Shown piece by piece: positions 12,132 through 25,428 of a stretch of 64,000 bases of DNA; within the stretch, counting starts at the first letter, position 1, and each line of letters opens with the position of its first letter. The position numbers were made by a program, and so were the translations under genes. The DNA comes from Cadophora sp. MPI-SDFR-AT-0126 (taxonomy: Eukaryota > Ascomycota > Leotiomycetes > Helotiales > Ploettnerulaceae): positions 372,001 to 436,000 of the forward strand of contig JAGMVK010000005.1 in assembly GCA_020747065.1 (NCBI GenBank). Reading direction: 5' to 3'. A model generated the notes under the pieces. It had not been told where the DNA came from and ran no database searches. It saw only the letters and a list, made by a program, of their open reading frames with translations.

Positions 12132-15100
12132 ATGGCAGAAGCTCTAGGCGTTGCGGCAAGCGTTTCCGGCCTCATCACACTCGCTGATATCGTGGTGAGG
12201 CGCGGTTATGCCTTCATCAACAATGTCAATGATGCTGGAGAGACTGTACAGAAATTGATTTTGGAGGTCAATTTACTGTTTGGAATCCTTCACAGTCTCA
12301 AAGTTGTCGTGGATCGGCTTGAAGCCACCTCAAAGAGAAACCCAGCCCAGGAGATGCACTGGATCGAGCCCTGCTACCAGACCTTAGAAAAAATCAGAGG
12401 CCATCTACAGAAGGCCATGGTAGGGGATTGTATGACGAGAACAGAGAAATTGAAATGGCCGCTGAGAAATTCCGCTACGAGAGAGATTTTGGGGGAGGTT
12501 GAAAGGCATAAATTAACGATCACAATGGCCCTGAGCGCAAAAGAGATGTAAGTACACTTTGACTCCTGAACTATCACAATGCAATTTGCTGACAACTACT
12601 TTCCAGGTCCGCCTTGTGCCAAATTCAAGACGACTTGCAACAAGTAAGAACAATCATCAATTACGACCGAGTCGAGCGCAAACGATTTCAGATAGGTCAG
12701 TCGCTGCGTAGCTATTCCCGGTCCTTCAAGAAGCTAAGAAATATCATTGCAGATGAGAAGAGAAAGAAAATGTTGGAATTTCTTGGGAAAATTGACGCAA
12801 GGAAATGGCAAGACGGCAATATTCGTCTGAGACAGCCAGGAACTGGCATTTGGTTCATTGAAGGTGCACCATTCAAATCTTGGCTTTCTCAAGAGCAATC
12901 TAAGCTGTGGATAAATGGAATTCGTGAGTGAGATCTGCCACAAAAGCTTTCCAGTACTCATCTAATTGAAACTCAGCTGGGGCGGGAAAAACAATTCTAA
13001 TGTACAGGGCAAAGCCTAATGTGCCAGAAGTCCACAGCTGATGATACAATAGGTCTTCGATAATTCGAAGAATCGAGTCAACACTCAAGGCCACGGAAGG
13101 TGAGCTTGTTGCTTAATCGGCTTGATGCTGTCACATGAACTGAAAAGGCGATCCTGCAGCTCTGGCTTTCTTCTACTGTGACTATAAAGACGTCTCCACA
13201 CAGGACGCTTCCAATATACTGGGATCTCTAGCAAGGCAATTGACGATGCATTGCGAGGGTTGCTTCGACAACTTGGTTGCCTTTCACAACGAACATGTCT
13301 CACCAGATCACTTCATTCGGCTTCCATCACCGGAAGAACTGTGCCAATTTATCATCAAAATCTCAAAACACTTGGACACAGTCATGATTGTAGTGGATGG
13401 GCTTGACGAGGTTGTGAATGGCCGTGCTGAAATTTCGAGGCTGCTAGCATCACTGAATAGCCCGTCGGGATCAATCAAAACACTGTTTGCGAGTAGGCCT
13501 GAAATAGATATAGAACAGGTTCTGGTTGACTACGAGGCAGTTTCGATTGCAGCCCAGAGCTCCGACGTACATCTCTACATTGCCTACGAGATTGAGAAGC
13601 GGACAAGCGACATGAGACTCGAGATCAGTGACCCTGATCTGAAAGAGTATATCATGACCACTCTAGCCGAGCGTTGCGATGGAATGTTCGTTACCTCCCC
13701 AGACACGCATGGTGTTGGATCTAACTACTCTTAGGTTCCGCTGGGTTGCCTGCCAAATGGATTATCTGTGTGAATGTTCCAACGACAGAGACCGTAGGGA
13801 AGCTCTTACGAAGCTTCCGCCCGACTTACCCAGCTCATATGAGCGTATACTGGAAAGAGTCAACCGAAGTACCACCGAGAATCAAATGTTAGTCAAGACC
13901 ACCCTGAAATGGATCGCATATCGTCAGCAGCCTCTCAACATCAAAGGTCTACTTCAAGCACTGGCCATACGTGAAACCGATACTGCCTTTGATTCCACAT
14001 CCATGACAAATGAGCGCAGACTGCGGCATTGGTGCAGTAGTCTTGTACGAAAAAATGATGTCTCGGACAACTTAGAGCTTGCTCATTTTACGGTCAAAGA
14101 GTTCCTCCTCGCCATTGATCCACTCGGCAATCCATCCTTTGGCCCGTACCAGCTATCTATCGATCATTCAATCCTGGCAAAGCTTGTCTACGAATACTGC
14201 GATACAACAGGCTTGATGGAGATAAACCTAATTCCTTTCGTTATGAAGACGGACGCATTCTGAGTGAAGGTACTTGGCGTGTTGCTCGCAATTTCTTGGA
14301 GCGATACCCATTCTACCGCTACGCCGCGGCTCACTGGCTCTCTCATGTGCACTACAGCAACATATCAGAAATTTATGGAGAAATACTTAGGCTTTTCAAC
14401 TCGAAGATAGCCTTTCGCAGACTGGTAGCGGCTTCACATTGGTGTGGAGACTCCCTCTATTCATTAAGAGGCTTTATGCCGCCAGAGACAAACGCAAGCG
14501 CTTCAGCAGCATTTGGTCTTTCTCCAGCCGTACTCGACGTTGCAATTGAACTTATATGCAGTAGTAGAAGTGAAACGATTTCAACAGCAGGACTTCTATT
14601 AGTGGCCCAAAATTTAAAAGCCGGAGCCCGGATTTCGGAGAAGAAGACAATCAGACTCATTAATCACATCTATCGTGATGTAACAGAGCTGCGGTCATGC
14701 AACCCCGTCTACTGTGGTCTCACAGAGGCACTTATCGAGTCTATGGTACAATCCGATTGGAATCACTGGACCCCAGAGACTTTGGCTCGAACTTTCAAGT
14801 TCTTGATATTTTCTCTGCGGCATCGGCCTGATCACCTGGATGAGGCCGTTGAATGTGTCTTTTCATCATACCAACACGCACAGTTTAAGCAATCGACCCG
14901 CCACACGGAAAGTCATTTAGATGTGGTCGTTTGCAGGGCCATGAAGATTCTTGAACTCTCGTTTGCGAGATCCCAGGATTTCTACAAGAAAATGCGACTT
15001 GTGCTGCTGTCAACATTGACTATTGATAATCCCCTAGATCATGTCTTATTTTCTCTGATCTTGAATTCAAATCCCCGATTCCATGTTTATGACCAACCGG

Positions 15101-16452
15101 AGGCATCTGAAGAGACTTCCATTGCCAATGAGGTAGACAAGAAGCAGACCATGTCTAGCATCCTTTTGGAATGCGATGTGAAGAGGTTGATAGAGCACGA
15201 GGACAGAAAAGCCTGCCTCAAAACTTTATTGGAGCGGCAGATGCATATTACCAGCATTCGCTATATCGGCATCGCGCCATCACCCATTGACCTAGCTGCG
15301 AAACTTTGGAGCTTAACGCTATTCAAGGGCTTGTGGACGTCTATCGGATACAGGAAGCTGCGCAACTGGTCTCCAGATCAGGTGGATCGTGTAACCCATG
15401 CCGCGCTCGTAGCCAAGGACATGCCCTTGGTAAATTTTCTCTTAGGGGAAATCTGCCATCACCAGATACCTGGGGAGCCCTTGGGCCAGTCTCTACTGGT
15501 CTTCACACTCTACCAAGACAATAGCACTGCGTTGATACTCCTACTCGAAGAGTACGCCCAAGTGCCCAGTCTCTTGAGCATTAGAGATCTTGCACTCCAC
15601 ATTGCCACAAGGCCAGAGGTATCGAGTTCTATGCTTACGTCCTTACTTAATACAGAAAAAATTCCTCATTGTAAAGACGCGTGTGGTAGCAGCCCCATTC
15701 ACCTCTTAGCTGGTACGCCAGGTGACTTGTCCGCAGAAAAGTTGGGGATTATGATTTCATACGGCATACCACTAGATAATGTCGACGAAGATTGCTCTAC
15801 ACCACTCGACGTGGCGATCCGATGCAGTAACTTCCGGGCAATAAAATTACTTTTGGATGCCGAGAAAACACCTCAAACTGTAAAAGAGTTAGAAGAAAAC
15901 CTGGGAATTCCTGACTGTACGAGCTCATATCCTCGAAAGGGCCGTTGCCTGGCGTTGCCCCACGACCCTTCAAGGATTCCTCAGCGAATTTCCGACGTCT
16001 ATGGGCATCGTGATTCCACTGCTTCCATTCGGAACATGACGCACAGAGGGAGAAGCATTATCACTTCCGAGACAATTGTCAGCGAAACAATGTCAGATGT
16101 TGAAAGAGTTCCGACCTTGAAAGTTTCTCATACTACACATACATCTCAACTTGAGGATGAAAATGCTGCGGATGAGGTTCCATCAGATGATTGTGACTGC
16201 TCAACAAGCGCTTTTCAACCCAACAAATTCATCACAGCATCCGAGGAAGGAAATAAGAATTATGTGAAGACTCCTTCCGAGCAACTTCAGACTGAAGTGG
16301 CTAAAGATGTATGCCAACTCTTGTCGTCAGGACCAGAATTTTCGAGCACACATGCGGTTGGAAATCAGGGGAGGTTCAGCTCGAAGCGTGAATTCCAAAA
16401 GTTTGACTCCCGTTCTCTAGAGCCGCCTGGTAAAAGATCGCGAGCAGTGTAG
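12132..16452 (+). CDS. NACHT STAND (NLR-like) protein with ankyrin-type C-terminus (about 1327 aa), reading frame partly uncertain
   Basis: Signal-transducing P-loop NTPase of the kind used in fungal self/non-self recognition. Proposed exons: 12132-12547, 12607-12923, 12977-13001, 13053-13099, 13160-13685, 13735-14145, 14211-16452 (3984 nt). Residues 1-120 match the fungal STAND N-terminal domain (MAEALGVAASVSGLITLAD). Walker A is GIPGAGKTIL at about 243-252, Walker B VVDGLDEV near 346-353. FFYCDYKDVSTQDASNILGS and the later SYERILERV and HFTVKEFLL stretches are standard for this NACHT group. Ankyrin-like units (SSPIHLLAG, STPLDVAIR) lie at 15690-15870, and the tail is charged and low-complexity. 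The first five junctions are convincing. The last (14146-14210) has a weak GTACCA donor and removes residues usually conserved; the alternative is a 1 nt frameshift near 14208, making this a pseudogene. Confidence 0.75.
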
Positions 16453-17038
16453 CCCTGGATTTGACAAGTTTTGCAGTCTGGAGTCTGTCTAAGGGGAAGG
16501 TAACCTAAGACCAGGTTAAAGAGGCTGAAAGGGGCCATTCAATCTGCTTCGATTGCTTCCGAGCTTAATTATCACATTCATAGTACTATTTTGATCTTTC
16601 GTTATGTTTCACATGAATTCTATGAAGACTCATGTCCAGAGCGGTCTCAAATTTTGTCTAGAAATCAAGGTGGGGTCATTGTTTACCCCGCATTTATGGC
16701 CCCCAAATACCCGACAAGCAAAATTCCTTTTGTCCTCATTCTAAGCGCCGCCAATATTGTCTTTTCAACACCTTTCTTGAACCTGAATAATATCTTGGGA
16801 ATTTTGCCTTCATGGCAATAGCAAACCCTCTGATTTATGGCACTGGGAAACAGGATACATTTAACTCGACATTCGGACCGTAATCGTCTTGCACCACAAG
16901 TCTGATTTTGGAGAAACATACGCTGAAGTTCATGGTCACCAGGAGTCCAACCTATAGCAAAGCAACAGAATTAAGGCTCGAATCAAAGTACACGAAACGA
17001 GTTCTTATATAATTCCATTCACTTATTTCTACTTTTAT
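16453..17038. other. Intergenic, between convergent STAND and histidine kinase genes
   Basis: 586 bp, AT-leaning, with no gene seen. It must contain the 3' ends of both transcripts. Confidence 0.5.
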
Positions 17039-20000
17039 TTACCCTATCTGCATATACTCTGCAAGTTTCTTCTTCAGCAAAGCCAGCCTGACCGGCTTAG
17101 CTAGATAATCATTCATCCCTGAAGCAAGGCACTTCTCTCGATCCCCTTCAATGGCAGACGCAGTCAAAGCAATAACCAGAATACCCCCAACAGCGTTATC
17201 CGGGTCCTTGCGAAGCAGTTTTGTAGCTTCGTACCCATCTAACACTGGCATCTGAACATCCATCAATATCATATGGTACGGCTGTCCTTGTTTTGCCATC
17301 TTCCGAATACCCTCTACTGCCTCGAGACCATTCAAATAACTGTCGACACCTTTGAAATTCAGCTTCTTAAGGAATTGCAATGCGACTTTCTGATTCACGA
17401 GATTGTCTTCGGCGATACAAACACGGATCTCATTTGGTGGAAGGCCTGAGAAATCCACATGTCCAGCTGGGCCTTTCGCAGAAGAAACGGACCTGGATCT
17501 CAAACCATGGGGCACAACATAGTTGGATGCCGAGTCTGCCTTGGGAAGCGTGAGTGAGAAAGAGACAATTGTGCCCACATTCTCTGTACTTTTCAGTTTG
17601 ATGGTACCTCCCATGGATTCGACAAGTGACTTGCAAATGCTGAGCCCAAGGCCACTTCCCCCGTACTTGCGAGAAGTGCTCGTATCGGCCTGGCTGAATG
17701 GTTTGAACAGTTTGCGGATTTGCTCAGCTGGGATTCCAATCCCCGTGTCCTCGATCCTGAAGCTAAGATGCGCTGCTGATTCAGTCTCCCATTCTGCATG
17801 CGCTCCAATCGTGATAGAGCCTTTCTTTGTGAACTTCAGGCTGTTGCTCACGAGATTTCCTAGGATCTGATGTAATCGGACGGGATCTCCATAGACTAAT
17901 GAGCTCGGCAAGTGGAAGTCCTGGATGATCTGAACGGCAGGAGCTTTAAGCTGCTTCCTAGCTGCAGGGATAGAGCGTACCATTTCCTGAACCATCTCAT
18001 GGACATAGAAAGATGTCAGATGGAGCTGCATCTGGTGGGCTTCAATTTTTGAAAAATCCAGGATATCGTTTATAAGACTCAAGAGCAGGTTGGCTGACAC
18101 GCGGATCGAGTCAGCCATTTCTGCATGATTCTCTTGGAGTTGGTTGTCTAGGAGCAGAAGCTCGGAATTTCCGATTACACCATTGAGGGGTGTACGAAGC
18201 TCGTGAGAAATATTCGCGAGGAATGTTGCTTTTGCCTTCGCTGCCTCTTCTGCCAGCTTTGCAGCTTCTTCTGCCACTCGTGCGCTTCGAAAAGCTTCCT
18301 TCCTTGCGGCATCCGCACTCTCCTTAGCAGCTATTGCTTCTGCTAATGCCTTTTTCTGGACTTCGACCATAAATTTGTTCAATGAAGATACCCGCTCAAC
18401 TTCTTTGAGCGTCAAGGAATTGAAGTAGCTTATCCCGATTTGATTGACAAGCAATTGGAGGACCTCAAGGTTGCGATTTGTGAATGCGTTCGGCGGCCCT
18501 TCGAGATACACGACACCGAGCAGCGGATTCTCTCCATCTCCATGAACAATTGGAATAGCTATCACGGACTTGCTCTCTGCATTTCTAGCAGCCCAGTGTT
18601 TATTGACGTTACTGAACTGCTGGTCTTGCATCAAGTCTGGGAGGAACACCCGCTCTCGAAATCGTGAGCAGTAGTTGACGACGCTTTCAACAACCAGAGA
18701 AGAGTTTCTAAGAGGCGATATCGGATTATGAGCTTCAGCTCCTTCTTCAGCAAACCCACTTGCTGCGATTCCCCAGCCCGTTGAGCCATCCTCGATCACG
18801 ATAGCTGCAAGTGAGGCAACGCCTTTGCAATTCTGCAAGATAATCTCACACATGGTTTTCAGAAGCTGGTCCACCTGCAATACACTTGAAATTACTTGAG
18901 AACTTTCGAGTATGGATGTCAGATCCAGGATGTGAAGAGCTGGGCCTGTCCCCATATCCACAAGTGCTGAGCCTTCGCGCCACATACCAACTTTGTCAGC
19001 AACCAAGTCCCGTTTCTCCATCGAGTGGTGGATAACTTCATCGTCACCAAAATCTTCGGGATGAGGTCCGAGAAGATCTGGGTGCTCGTCATAATCCGTT
19101 TGGACACCAATTTCTGCTGTCGTGTGATAATTGATCGGTGCTTGGAAGATTTCAAGATGCTTCTTTTCGAGGTGGTTCGCCACTCCTACAGCGTCAATTC
19201 GTCGGTACAGAGAAACAGCTTCGCGAAGTGCTATTCGGGCTAGTCTCCTCGAACCTAGCCTAATGAGATGCTCTCCTAAAAGACTATTTGCGAGTGCTTC
19301 TTCGAAATAGAAGCCATGTGCGGATGCATGATCAATCGCCGCCTCGTAATGTTGCAGGGTGGCAGGGAAGTCGTCTTGGATTTCGGCGATTTGGGCACCC
19401 AGTATCTCAGACCACGCGAGATAATTCACATTGGTCACTTCCTGCCACTGTTGGATTCTCCGCCTCAGATACTTCATGATGGTCGTAGTCCCCGAGATTT
19501 CGTCTTGAAGCGCGGATTCCAGTGTGGACCCCTCGATGTCTGAGGATAATTGAGGAGATTGCTTACGGTACTCAGGCGTGCGTTGCTCTTGGATCCTAGG
19601 CCAAATGCAGCCAGCTAGGGAAAGTGCATGGAAGAACATAAGAAACCTAGTGTTTCTTGCAGACCATATTGCGGCGATCTTCTTCAGACCCGAATTGCCT
19701 AACACAACGGCGCTGGAAAAGTGACCGTAAAGGAAGAGTGGCGCGATTTCGATACTTTCGTAAAGTATCAGTGGCCTGTCCCAGTTTTTGACATTACCCA
19801 TCAGCCAGGATTTATATCCCGGAGAAGAATGGTGCTCATCCGTCATCACTCCTATAGGATCATCGGTGTGCGTCTTTCCCTGCAAAGCTCGTGAGATTTG
19901 GCGAATGGCAAGCACCATGGTACCACCAGGTGTATCTAATTGCCAATCGGGTACTGTGGTGAAATTCGGAGTCAGTGTTGCCTGTGCAAATAATGACGAA

Positions 20001-23000
20001 GAGTGCCATGTTTTAAGGCGCAAAAGTTGTCTTAAAAGGGTAGTGGGTGGCGATCCTCCTCAAGTAACCCTGGAAAGGATAGAAAGAACTTGGCAAGCAC
20101 TTACTGTCTTGACAGGCATATGTGCAGAAGTTATCAAGCTCTGCGAGGTTTGCGGACGCAAACAGTCTCAGACTTGCCACAAAGCCATAATTCAAGATAA
20201 TTGATCTTCGATCCCCTGCCTGAATGGCATACTCGAGAGTTCCCTCGAGTTGATTGAGCGTGGCGTGAAGACTGTTCTGGATGTGACCCAAAAACATCGA
20301 GTATATAGCTCCACCTCGTCCAACAGTGTAGGGGTCTTTCCATCGTTCGAAGAGCTCAAGCGCAATGTTTCCGCAGTCGCTTGCGAAATTCACCATGTTG
20401 TGTCTCGTCACCGCGACAACACCTAACAACAGGAAGCCCATTCCAGATTGTGGGAAGCCGCCCGAGACAAGATAAGTATTCACCATGATCAAAATCATCT
20501 GATAGATCGTCAAAGTGTCCGACCAGAATGCAGCACTGCAAGCCTCCTGGGGAAACGGCAAATTAGCAAATTGCGTGTGTGGTAAGAGAGGGCAGTGAGC
20601 AAGCGGCAGTAAACAAAACGAAGACTTGAAATTTTCGACCTACTAGAAGGACAGCACCGACAGCATTAAGACTGGTTTCGTCTTCGGCCATAGGGTGCCA
20701 GATAATATCTCGGGCCTCAGAAGCCTGTATTAATTCACACAGCCGCTTAAATTCTGCATCACATTTGGGGAAAGTGGGGTCTGAGTCAACCTCAATATTG
20801 AGAGCAACGAGGCATTGCTTCAGGGACTGAAAAGCACCCGCCGAATCCCCTTCCTGTGAGAGAGTCCGTGATAGAAGCACCCAGCAGCTGACTTTGTCAA
20901 CGGCGGTCTTAGCATTCGATATTACAGAACCAATCAGCTGCTTAGCCTCGGCGTACCGCCTGCAATACAGGTAACACTCAGCTGCTCCAGCATAGATCTG
21001 CAGAGTCTCGTCGTATGACACATCTTCAGCGCCGTCGTTCCAGGGGTCGTCTTGGAGAAGGGCTATACAGGTTGCATATGCCTTCACTGCTGCGGATCTT
21101 ACGCCGCTTTCACACGCAATCTGCGCGTATTCTGAAGCCATGGTTCGGAACTGCATTCGTATGGCCATGGAAGTCTTGATGGTGTTGATAGAACGACATA
21201 TGGAATTGACCGCAATGCTTCGATATTTGTTGTCAAGCGAATACAGACTGCTCAGTACAAGAGCCACAACGAAGTGCATTTGGTCCTCGTTGTCCTTGTT
21301 CAGTGATGCGGCAGCTTTAACGTAGCGACCGTGCGAGAATCGAAATACGTCGTCATCTTCTGTGGGAATAATTATGAAGGTCTGAAGAGCGGCGTGGAGA
21401 CCTATCATGGCATCATGCTCCGACAGAGATAACTCATTTGGGGCGAATTCGCTGCCCGAAAGCCGCTCCAGCAATTGGAACGAAAACGACGATCCGAGCA
21501 TGGAGGCCCAGGCTAGGATTGATTTTGACGACAGAGGTAGATTGTCGACTCGACTCAACACGAGTTCGTCCTCCGCAATGCCCGTAGATTTGTATCCATT
21601 GACTTGCTCGAGGACCGAGCTGAGGTTGAACATCCATCCACCTTCCCGAAAGTCATACCAGATAGCTTTGTTGCAGTGGAAGTTGTTCAAACTTTCCTTG
21701 ACATAAAAAGGGTTTCCCCCAGTTCTCGAGTGTATTATGGCGCCGAGTGGTGATACATCTACTTTCGACCGGCGAAGGGTTGCTGCTACGTATTCTATTG
21801 TTTCCATCTGGCTGAACGGCTTGAGGGCTACATGTGTAACACCCAAGGTTCCTTCAATAGAACGGGTACCTGATTTCTGGTCAGTGATCAAGCGCTTTGT
21901 CAATGTGTGAAAGTACCAGCCTTGGCTTTCCTGAGCATTCAAAATCTTCTGGAATTTATCAGACACAACGCCTTCGGGCCGGTAGGCTGCGATGAGGACC
22001 AGACTGATCTTCGTGGACACCATTTGACTGATCAAATCCATTGACTCATCGTCAGCTAAATGTAAGTCATCGAGTCCGAGACAAATAAATTTGTGCTTGG
22101 CAAATATTCGCAGAATATCCAATAATGTTCGCATTGTTGACATGGTTTGAGTAGAAAATCCTGGGCGAATGATGCTCTGAGCGTTTAAAGTACCCCGGCT
22201 CTGCTGAGACAAAACACTTCCCGAGCCGACGCTCCTGGGTGAAGAATCCCGCCTTCCGGGACTTCTATACTGAGTTTTGGAATGATTTGACATTCTTAAA
22301 GGCAGTTTAATGCTGCCAAAGAGAAACTCGGGAAGTCTGAGACTTTTGTATAAGACTGGCCAGACGGGCGCAACCCGTCTTTTGAGTGCTTGATGGAAGA
22401 CTGGGTCAATATTTGTTTCTGAAAATACTTGCTCTAGTAGACGAAGCAAGAATTAGCATACTTTGGTGCAATGTACTAATTATCGTGTCGTTTGGGATTG
22501 TTGCACTTACGGAACAGATTCGATACTAGCTTCAAGATCGAATCGAAAGGTCGTCTTTCCCCTTGACCCTCATGAAACTTTGCGCTGGCGTAGTAACCTC
22601 GTTGTCTTGCTTCAGCCTGAACGGATTGTATGAGGCGACTTTTCCCTAGCCCTATGGCTCCGGCTATAGTGATCAGCTCACATCTCCCTTTCGACGGCGG
22701 GTTTATGTTCTTCATTCTCAGACTCATACCAGCCATACTCTCAGACCCTGATGCAGACTCGCCGTTCACGCTCACACCAGAATTAGGAAAGTCTACTGCC
22801 AGTGACATTCTCCTACCTAGTATGCTCAGGTCAAGTGACGAGGGAATTGGCTTCGGCTGATCCTCAAGACTTCTAGAATTTGATCGCGAGATTCCGGTAT
22901 TGGCTTTATATACTCCGAGATGCCTCGTTCCGGCATCAGAATCAGATCGACGGCTGCTCCTCCCATCGACAGAACTGATGTTGTCGCTTTCCAGAAATGT

Positions 23001-24528
23001 CTTTTCGTGGTCAATTGGAGTTTCTATATTTGATAATTGATCTTCGGATAGGCGTGACAGCTGACTAGTGCCTTGTTTCTGGTACCTTTGACTTTGATAT
23101 GATTTGGATGCCCGTCCAATGACATGGACAATCTTATCATGCTCTTTGGATCTACCCACCATTATCCTAAATTATCCCAAAAATTAGCATCTCGAACTTT
23201 GGGAACGTTGGACGAACAGGGTAAGGAAACTCCTTCCATAATCTTGAAAGATCCGAAAGAGTAATGAACCAGTATCGGCAGTACCTACTGGGCCAGAATG
23301 AACGACTGTGAAACATCGTTGGTACCAATCTCTAGCGTCTGAAGTGGCAACGTATCACCCGTCCGCAAAATCCTTCGAACTTCCATTAAATCGTACTTGA
23401 GTCCGCTCACTGAATGATATCGCTCAGACACTGCCTTGGCTGTTGCTTTATGAATGATGCGCCCAACAACATCTGGAATGTCGAGCCTGATATCAGAAAT
23501 AGAAGGAAGGCGTTTGCCCAAGACTGCCTGGATCACTTCGATGGGAGTCTCTCCTTCGAAAGCTGGCTTCTTCGACAGAACTGTCCATAAAACAATCCCC
23601 AGTGAGAATATATCCGTTCTGCTGTCCGGCTCAACGGGCATTCGGCCTGTCTGTTCAGGGCTCATAAAGGAGAGTTTGGCCGTGGCACCGAGTTCTTTAG
23701 ACATTTTCTCCCACCCGATACTGGTAAAGCCTTGCTCGAATGTCTTTAGCCGGCCTGTACCAAGATTGACCAGAGTAACCTTTCCGGTCTCCAGATTCAT
23801 GTGAAAAGCATCCGCCCTGATTTCTCCATGTACAATTTGAAGACTGTGAAGGAGCTCGATGCATTCTGCTGCTCCGATGGCGAAGTTCAAGAAAGCTTGC
23901 AACGGCATTGATTCTGGCACAAACGAATTATCTCGATAAGCCGAAAGATCATCTCCTCGCAACCCGAGTCTGCCGGGCCCATAATCAATAAATTTCGAGA
24001 GGTAATTCAAACCCGGAGACTGAAATATACACACAGAGATGGATCCGTCGCCATCCTGACTTGGGAATCGCATCCTCTCCAGCGGTATTCCTGTGTGCTC
24101 AGAGTTCGGATCTGCCTTCGCCAAGCTCTTCCAGGTATGGTATGCCCTTTCCTCACGCAGAACATTGCGAGAGACACGAGCCACAACGGCCAGATGAGTG
24201 GTTTCAACCTCTTGAGACTCGATAGAACTGAAGAAGTCATCTGGTGGCTTGTGGTTGGAGCTATCAGATTCGTGAAACGACCGCGCACTGTTCGAAGATG
24301 CTGGGGTTGTGGCAGTGGATGCCGAGATGCTTCGCCGAATGTGCTTCGTGCCAAAAACATGCCTACAACTTCTTTGTGAGCACCGGGCACTGGAATGTAT
24401 GGCGACTCATGGGAAACCCACCATGCCCCGTAGCTGGAATGGAAAGGCTCTCTGGAACTATCCCATGTGTATCCGGACAGTTGTCGCAGCCGCGTCCACA
24501 CGCCCTGCTCTAATAGAGAGCCATCCAT
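17039..24528 (-). CDS. Group X hybrid histidine kinase: pseudokinase-AAA-GAF-HisKA-HATPase-REC (about 2331 aa)
   Basis: Multistep phosphorelay sensor, presumably cytosolic, feeding the HPt/response-regulator and stress MAPK pathway; fungal relatives act in oxidative stress signalling and morphogenesis. Proposed exons, in order: 24528-24391, 24343-23289, 23166-22511, 22433-20644, 20546-20105, 19953-17039 (6996 nt). A protein-kinase-like domain sits at about 50-370, the AAA/TPR region starts with Walker A GAIGLGKS near 567-574, and a GAF domain comes next. The H-box is ISHELRTPLNG with His near 1944, the G-boxes are DTGIGIP and GGSGLGLSI, and the receiver ends the protein with phospho-Asp near 2259 in MDVQMPVLDG. 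A heptad-like Ala/Glu coiled coil precedes the H-box. There is no membrane segment. The kinase-like domain lacks HRD and DFG residues. The first junction (47 nt intron, 24344-24390) is the least certain; the others keep frame and restore conserved blocks. Confidence 0.92.
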
Positions 24529-25428
24529 GTTCGCGGGCTGGCTCTACCGTAGCGCCCCTGAATTATTGGATAATGGAGTTCACCATAGCCCCCAAAGCTC
24601 AGCAGGTCGCAAAATTTCGATCATCAAATGGAAATGCGGTCGACATGCTTATAGTCTTCATCGAACGAGATCGTCAAAATCTGTGAAATTAAAGAATGGG
24701 GCCTGCGGGAGAGGTTGCAGCACATTGAAAAGAAGTTTAGACATGCTAACTGTGTTTGGTAGCTGACCAGTGCCTATCATGGGGTTTCATGCAGGGCTCT
24801 TACTGTACACTAGATCCCTGCACTGGCCGTCAAGGGGCAACCCCGACTTGCATCGGGAATAGAGATATTCATGCAGTCATGATATTGGTGCATCTGTACA
24901 TATTCACATCCATTAGATTACCAAATATCGGACGCATATTCCTAGAATCATCTGAAATACACAGGCGGATGGTTCGTTCTTTCCTCGAATAGGACAAATG
25001 CACCTAGAAGGCATCCACCTTCGGACTTCTACGCCATCACTTCAACAATGTGCACGCCCTAGTTCGATCAAATCTTCCAAAATCTTATGATCTGGACTGG
25101 AGATAGACTTAGATTGAGATGACAAAATCACAATTGCTGTCGGGACGGCTGTATCTGATTGGTACTACATAATCCGCATACATGGCGGGCAGAAGCGAGC
25201 TTTGTAATGGTAACGACAAACCCCACCAACTTCCCTTTGTGTATAACAACAAAGTCGCTTTGACCAAGAGTCTATTGAAGATCAAACATTTTGAAGTACT
25301 TAGATTGCTTGCTATTGGAAAAAGGAATTGAAGTCGTCGTATTGTGACTTGGTGAGCTTCTATCGAATCATCAACTACGATAGCTGAACTTCTAGAGTCG
25401 TTTTTGAGCAATCCTGGGGACACTAAGA
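24529..25428. promoter_or_regulatory. Shared divergent promoter of histidine kinase and peroxiredoxin
   Basis: 900 bp between two genes facing away from each other; no gene seen inside. A redox sensor kinase and a peroxide-reducing enzyme sharing a control region is suggestive, but no specific regulator site could be identified. Confidence 0.45.

Noticed and set aside
13002..13052. In-frame stop codons after the Walker A motif, suggesting a dead STAND gene
   Set aside because: A 51 nt GTACAG...AATAG intron removes them and restores the conserved block in frame.
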